Source of the DNA: Eubacteriales Family XIII. Incertae Sedis bacterium
GTDB taxonomy: Bacteria; Bacillota; Clostridia; Peptostreptococcales; Anaerovoracaceae
NCBI GenBank assembly: GCA_031290715.1
Contig: JAITNA010000128.1
Coordinates: 1 to 8,692, forward strand
Direction: 5' to 3'
DNA: 8,692 nt
The position numbers were made by a program, and so were the translations under genes. Below the pieces are notes generated by a model, which did not search any database, was not told the DNA's origin, and saw only the letters and a program-made list of their open reading frames with translations. Shown piece by piece: positions 5,437-8,692 of this stretch (the stretch's first letter is position 1; each line of letters opens with the position of its first letter).

Positions 5437-6696
5437 ATGAAAATTGCAATCTTGACGATGGGTACGCGCGGCGACACGCAGCCGTTCATCTCGTTGGCCG
5501 TCTATCTTCAAAGTCTGGGTCACGACGTCGTACTCGGCGCAAGGCCTGATTTCGTCGCGCTCGCAAAAGAATACGGCGTTCCTTTCGCGCCACTTGGACA
5601 CTCTTATGCGTCGTTCATTAAGGACAACACAAAGAATTTTGAAAAGGGCGACTTCTTCAAAATCGCTTTGCAGGGTTTGCGGCAATACAAGATTATGTTT
5701 GAGAATATGGGCGAGGACGCTTTCCGCGCCGCGCTCGGTTCAGATGCGATTATTTACAAGCACAGTTGGCTTGCGGGGTACAGTATCGCGGAAAAATTGG
5801 GGGTTCCTTGCGCGAGCGCGATGTTGTTTCCGATCACGAAAACGAAAGAGTTTCCCTGCTTTATGCTTGGCGAGGGAAAGGACAGAGGGCGGCTCGGCAA
5901 CGCGCTTTATTGGCGGCTTTGCGAACAGATTGTCACTTGGCAATTTCAGCGGCCGGCTGATAACAAACTGCGCCGCAAGACATTGGGTCTTAAATCCGCG
6001 CCGTTTTTCGGATATGGCAAGCGGCAGGAACGCGAAAAAATGCCCGTATTTTATTCGTACAGTTCCTATGTTTTGCCGAAACCGTCCGACTGGCCGGAGA
6101 ACATACACGTCACCGGAATATGGAAAAATCCGCTGCCGGCTGACTGGTCGCCGCCGCCCGCGCTCACGCGATTTTTGGAGAACGGGGAACCGCCGGTTTA
6201 TATCGGATTCGGAAGTATGCCGAGCAGCGCGGATAAAACGCTGACGCTCATTTTGAAGGCGCTTGAAATCTCAAAACGCCGCGCTGTTTTGCTGTCGGGA
6301 TGGGCGGGCGTCGGGAGCGGAATCACGCTGCCGGATACGGTGTTTTGCGTTGACGGCGTGCCGCACAGTTGGCTGTTCCCAAAATGCGCGGCGGTCGTTC
6401 ATCACGGAGGAGCGGGTACGACGATGGCGGGATTACTCGGCGGCGCGCCGTCAATCATTACGCCGTCCACAATCGATCAACACAGTTGGGCGCGGCAGAT
6501 TCACAAGCTCGGCACAGGCCCCGCCCCGATACCGTTCAAAAACCTCAGCGCTGAAAATCTATCGACGGCGATTGCCGGGACGACGACAGACAAGACAATG
6601 CAAAAACGCGCCGCCGAAGTCCGCGCCGTTTTGGAGCGTGAGGACGGAATCAAAGCGGCGGCGGATTTGTTTTTTGAATACGTCGGCAGGGCTTGA
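5437..6696 (+). CDS. GT1-family glycosyltransferase (MGT / sterol-glucosyltransferase-like)
   Basis: This 419-residue enzyme of the GT-B fold is expected to transfer sugar from a UDP- or dTDP-sugar to a small hydrophobic acceptor in the cytoplasm. The N-terminus MKIAILTMGTRGDTQP is the family's opening, with D13 of GTRGD in the place implicated in acceptor activation in related antibiotic glycosyltransferases. The donor-binding half has VYIGFGSMPSS near 250-260, then HHGGAGTT at 322-329 and IDQHSWARQIHKLGTGP from 346, which form the nucleotide-sugar pocket with H322 and Q348. Length is normal and no signal peptide or membrane segment is seen. Relatives modify macrolides, sterols, flavonoids or glycolipids, and the acceptor here cannot be read from the sequence. 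Linkage to a TetR regulator favours inducible modification of a drug-like or toxic compound. No terminator is evident after it. Confidence 0.93.
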   Translation: MKIAILTMGTRGDTQPFISLAVYLQSLGHDVVLGARPDFVALAKEYGVPFAPLGHSYASFIKDNTKNFEKGDFFKIALQGLRQYKIMFENMGEDAFRAALGSDAIIYKHSWLAGYSIAEKLGVPCASAMLFPITKTKEFPCFMLGEGKDRGRLGNALYWRLCEQIVTWQFQRPADNKLRRKTLGLKSAPFFGYGKRQEREKMPVFYSYSSYVLPKPSDWPENIHVTGIWKNPLPADWSPPPALTRFLENGEPPVYIGFGSMPSSADKTLTLILKALEISKRRAVLLSGWAGVGSGITLPDTVFCVDGVPHSWLFPKCAAVVHHGGAGTTMAGLLGGAPSIITPSTIDQHSWARQIHKLGTGPAPIPFKNLSAENLSTAIAGTTTDKTMQKRAAEVRAVLEREDGIKAAADLFFEYVGRA

Positions 6697-6721
6697 ATCG
6701 TCACTGAATATGCAGATAGAC

Positions 6722-6730
6722 TGTTATAAT
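6722..6730 (+). promoter_or_regulatory. extended -10 promoter of the SDR gene
   Basis: TGTTATAAT carries the extended -10 TG one base before a perfect TATAAT, inside a sharp AT-rich stretch (6721-6754) in the 118-base gap after the glycosyltransferase. No good -35 is present at the right distance, which the extended -10 can compensate for. It would give a leader of about 78 bases before the dehydrogenase. Confidence 0.55.
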
Positions 6731-6814
6731 TATTATATTATTGTATTGTAAATGAAAGAAATATTGGAGGGCGCTGTCCTGTGAATGGGCGGGATGATTT
6801 GGGAGGGATGAATA

Positions 6815-7567
6815 ATGGGCGACAGGCTGCAAAATAAGGTTGCGATCATCACCGGCGCGACGTCGGGTATCGGAAAGGCGGCGGTTGAATTGTTTGCCGA
6901 GGAGGGCGCCAAGGTCGTTTTTGCGGGGCGGCGCGCGGCGTCCGGAGAAGCGGTCGAAGCCGAACTGCGCGGAAAAGGATATGACGTCGCCTTTGTGCAA
7001 ACCGACGTTTCCGTCAGCGTGGACTTGAAAAATCTGACGGACAAGACGCTGTCCGCATACGGCCGCATTGACGTCCTTTTCAACAACGCGGGCATCAGTA
7101 TTTACAAAACTCTGGAAGAGCTCGATATGGAAACAGCGGACCTCATTATGAACACGAACTATCGCGCGATGTTTGAATTGACGAAAATCGTCGTACCCGT
7201 CATGATCGCGCAAGGCGGGGGGACGTCCATTGTCAATACCTCTTCCATCGGCGGTTTGACCGGCTCTGCGACGCTCATTCCCTATTGCGCGTCAAAAGGC
7301 GCCGTCCGGCAGTTTACAAAAGCGCTCGCCGCGGAGGTCGCAAAACATAATATTCGTGTCAACAGCCTTCACCCCGGGCTCACCCTGACGGAGATGACCT
7401 TGGGAAATCCAGAATTTCTGGCGTCGGCATCGGCCGGGTTGCCGCTGAGCCGCGGGGCTGAGCCGCGGGAGATCGCCTACGGCGCGCTCTTCCTCGCGTC
7501 CTATGAATCAGGGTTTATGACAGGGGCTGAATTGGTCATGGACGGCGGGTTCACAAACTGCCGGTGA
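6815..7567 (+). CDS. short-chain dehydrogenase/reductase (classical SDR)
   Basis: This 250-residue NAD(P)-dependent oxidoreductase has every classical SDR landmark: the cofactor loop TGATSGIG at 13-20, NNAG at 90-93, the active-site N115, S144 in NTSSIGG, and Y157 with K161 in YCASK. The C-terminal MTGAELVMDGG at 235-245 is also typical. The arginines after the second strand (AGRR, R39-R40), with no acidic residue there, favour NADP(H). Length is exactly that of the FabG-like group, but the lack of any fatty-acid synthesis gene nearby makes FabG itself unlikely. GGGAGGG at 6801-6807 stands 7 bases before the ATG. It may be co-transcribed with the glycosyltransferase or use its own promoter. 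Its 3' end overlaps the converging methyltransferase gene by 17 bases. The substrate cannot be told from the sequence. Confidence 0.95.
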   Translation: MGDRLQNKVAIITGATSGIGKAAVELFAEEGAKVVFAGRRAASGEAVEAELRGKGYDVAFVQTDVSVSVDLKNLTDKTLSAYGRIDVLFNNAGISIYKTLEELDMETADLIMNTNYRAMFELTKIVVPVMIAQGGGTSIVNTSSIGGLTGSATLIPYCASKGAVRQFTKALAAEVAKHNIRVNSLHPGLTLTEMTLGNPEFLASASAGLPLSRGAEPREIAYGALFLASYESGFMTGAELVMDGGFTNCR

Positions 7568-8273
7568 ATTTTGAGGTTTTCGTATCCGGCTTGCCCGCTT
7601 TCCGGGCGTAGAATACTGCGAAATTGAGGTGTTTGTACGGGCAGTCCGCTTCGGCGAATCCTGCATCTGTCAACCATTTCAGTTGATCGCCCACGGTTGA
7701 GGGCGTGTCCAATTGCATTCGCGAGGCCGCTTTCTCAAGTTCCTCTTCCGACAGCCCGTTTTCGCGGATAAAGGTGATCCATTGCTCTTCATACCATGTT
7801 TCGATGCCGGGGTCGGGGCTGATGATCTGGTCGGCATTGACGAACTCGCCGCCGTCGTTCAAGGCCGCGTAAATTTTTTGGTAGAGCGCGGCCTTTTCCG
7901 CGCCGCTGAGGTGGTGAATCGAGAGCGCCGACAGAACGATGTCGTAATTTTCTTCGAGGGGAGAAGCGCTGTACTCGCCGACTGTACAGGTGATATTCGG
8001 GTTTCCGTCAAATCGCTTCCGCGCCTGCGCCAGCATGTCCTCCGAAAAATCGAGCAGCGTGATACTTGCGCCCGGATAGCGTTTCAGGAGAAAGGACGAA
8101 TACAGACCGGTACCCGCGCCGAGGTCAAGGACGCGGGGTGCCCGCGCTTCCGTCCGCAGCATCCGAATCCCCGTTTCGTAGAAATCATCGAAGCGCGGAA
8201 TCATCATGCGCCGATAGCGGTCATACTTCTCCGCGTGTTCATCGAAATGTCTTTTGACGTCCGCCTTATCCAT
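7551..8273 (-). CDS. class I SAM-dependent methyltransferase
   Basis: This 240-residue protein has a Rossmann-type methyltransferase domain. Motif I VLDLGAGTG is at 48-56, the acidic end of the next strand is D75 in ITLLDFSEDML, and YDIVLSALSIHHL at 110-122 forms motif IV and following helix, as in UbiE/Methyltransf_25-type enzymes. The N-terminal FDEHAEKYDRYRR also fits that group. The last 15 residues are polar and lysine-rich and lie partly in the overlap with the SDR gene. The acceptor (small molecule, lipid or quinone) is not identifiable. There is no Shine-Dalgarno site before the ATG, while a promoter-like pair ends six bases before it, so the message may be leaderless. An ABC permease gene lies 74 bases upstream on the same strand. 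Confidence 0.93.
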   Translation of the reverse strand: MDKADVKRHFDEHAEKYDRYRRMMIPRFDDFYETGIRMLRTEARAPRVLDLGAGTGLYSSFLLKRYPGASITLLDFSEDMLAQARKRFDGNPNITCTVGEYSASPLEENYDIVLSALSIHHLSGAEKAALYQKIYAALNDGGEFVNADQIISPDPGIETWYEEQWITFIRENGLSEEELEKAASRMQLDTPSTVGDQLKWLTDAGFAEADCPYKHLNFAVFYARKAGKPDTKTSKFTGSL

Positions 8274-8279
8274 GCTGTT

Positions 8280-8308
8280 ATTCTATTACGGCCGCGCCGC
8301 CTTGTCGA
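8280..8308 (-). promoter_or_regulatory. candidate promoter giving a leaderless methyltransferase mRNA
   Basis: On the minus strand TCGACA (8303-8308) and TAGAAT (8280-8285) each match consensus at five of six positions and are spaced by exactly 17 bases. Transcription would begin about at the A of the ATG at 8273. The spacer is very GC-rich, which weakens the case. Confidence 0.4.
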
Positions 8309-8347
8309 GCAGGGTTTTTGCGCGATGATTTTGACATTATTTCGGCG

Positions 8348-8692
8348 CTACCGGTTTTTTTCTGACCGTGCGAAGAAGTAGGTGCCTACGATCAGGCAGA
8401 CTACCGTGATTCCTATCACCGCGAGCAAACTCACGAGCGGATTGAACAGCACTGTCGTATCATATTCCGGGGTTCCCGCATAGACCACCGCGCGTGCGAG
8501 GTCGACACAGTAGGTCATCGGCAGTACGCGGCTGAGGCCGTAGAGGAATCCGCTCGAATTTGTGAGCGGAATGATGACGCCGGAGAGGAACATCTGCGGC
8601 ATGACGATGAGCATGACTGCCGTATTTGCCGTCTTGGCGCTCTTGATCAGCCCGATAAAAATCATAGCAAGCGCGCCGCCGGACAGACACAT
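8348..8692 (-). CDS. ABC-2 type transporter permease, C-terminal part (partial)
   Basis: The 114 visible residues are the end of a membrane permease that works with a separate ABC ATPase to export a drug, lipid or polysaccharide. Three hydrophobic segments are clear, at about 4-16 (the end of a helix cut by the edge), 24-46 and 86-108. Between the second and third is the family pattern in which MPQMFLSGVIIPL is followed by LSRVLPMTYCVDLARAVV, typical of the ABC-2 permease C-terminus. The protein ends with a short basic tail, FARSEKNR. The Met at the window edge is probably internal, because full permeases are two to three times this length, so the true start lies beyond 8692. The methyltransferase follows 74 bases downstream with no clear terminator. 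An ATPase partner is expected outside the window. Confidence 0.88.
   Translation of the reverse strand: MCLSGGALAMIFIGLIKSAKTANTAVMLIVMPQMFLSGVIIPLTNSSGFLYGLSRVLPMTYCVDLARAVVYAGTPEYDTTVLFNPLVSLLAVIGITVVCLIVGTYFFARSEKNR

Noticed and set aside
6781..6837. 18-codon GTG-start frame overlapping the SDR start
   Set aside because: GGAGG at 6766-6770 is 10 bases upstream, but the frame is short, low in complexity and overlaps the SDR gene out of frame. It is more likely chance.

Overview
The window is bacterial chromosome, dense in genes, fairly GC-rich in coding regions and with strong purine-rich Shine-Dalgarno sites (for example AAAGGAGGGG before the glycosyltransferase). Those sites, a GTP-type PEP carboxykinase and a stand-alone uroporphyrinogen-decarboxylase-family protein paired with a FIST protein fit a mid-GC anaerobe of the Bacillota (Clostridia or Negativicutes type). 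This taxonomic guess is inference, and Synergistota cannot be excluded.

Layout: (1) Positions 1-136 hold the 3' end of an unrecognised + strand frame and a hairpin terminator shared with the converging pckG gene. (2) Positions 156-4138 are a minus-strand run, transcribed in the order uroporphyrinogen decarboxylase-family protein, FIST-domain protein (4-base ATGA overlap), GTP-dependent PEP carboxykinase (54-base gap). A clear -10 box lies upstream at 4183-4188. (3) Positions 4221-4720 are a gene-free island of nested repeats: a pair of inverted ends (14 of 15 matches) bounding about 424 bp, two exact-length 81-bp tandem units, two elements with GTCATTCCCG/CGGGAATCCAG arms in opposite orientation, and a perfect 25-bp tandem duplication at the right edge. 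It contains no transposase and looks like a MITE-like non-autonomous insertion or a composite of several, lying between two divergent promoters. (4) Positions 4724-7567 are a plus-strand cassette: a TetR-family repressor with a palindrome inside its own promoter, a GT1/MGT-type glycosyltransferase 37 bases downstream, and a short-chain dehydrogenase with its own extended -10 promoter. (5) Positions 7551-8692 are minus-strand: a class I SAM methyltransferase whose 3' end overlaps the dehydrogenase by 17 bases, and the C-terminal part of an ABC-2 transporter permease cut by the window edge.

Function: PEP carboxykinase links oxaloacetate and PEP in central carbon metabolism. The URO-D/FIST pair probably concerns methyl transfer or its sensing, with unknown substrate. 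The TetR, glycosyltransferase, SDR, methyltransferase and ABC permease genes form a small-molecule modification and efflux neighbourhood, but nothing in the sequence identifies the compound. I see no rRNA, tRNA, CRISPR array, phage gene or recognisable new defence system. The least-explained signal is the repeat island, above all the 81-bp units, whose variable hairpin keeps its pairing through paired base changes.
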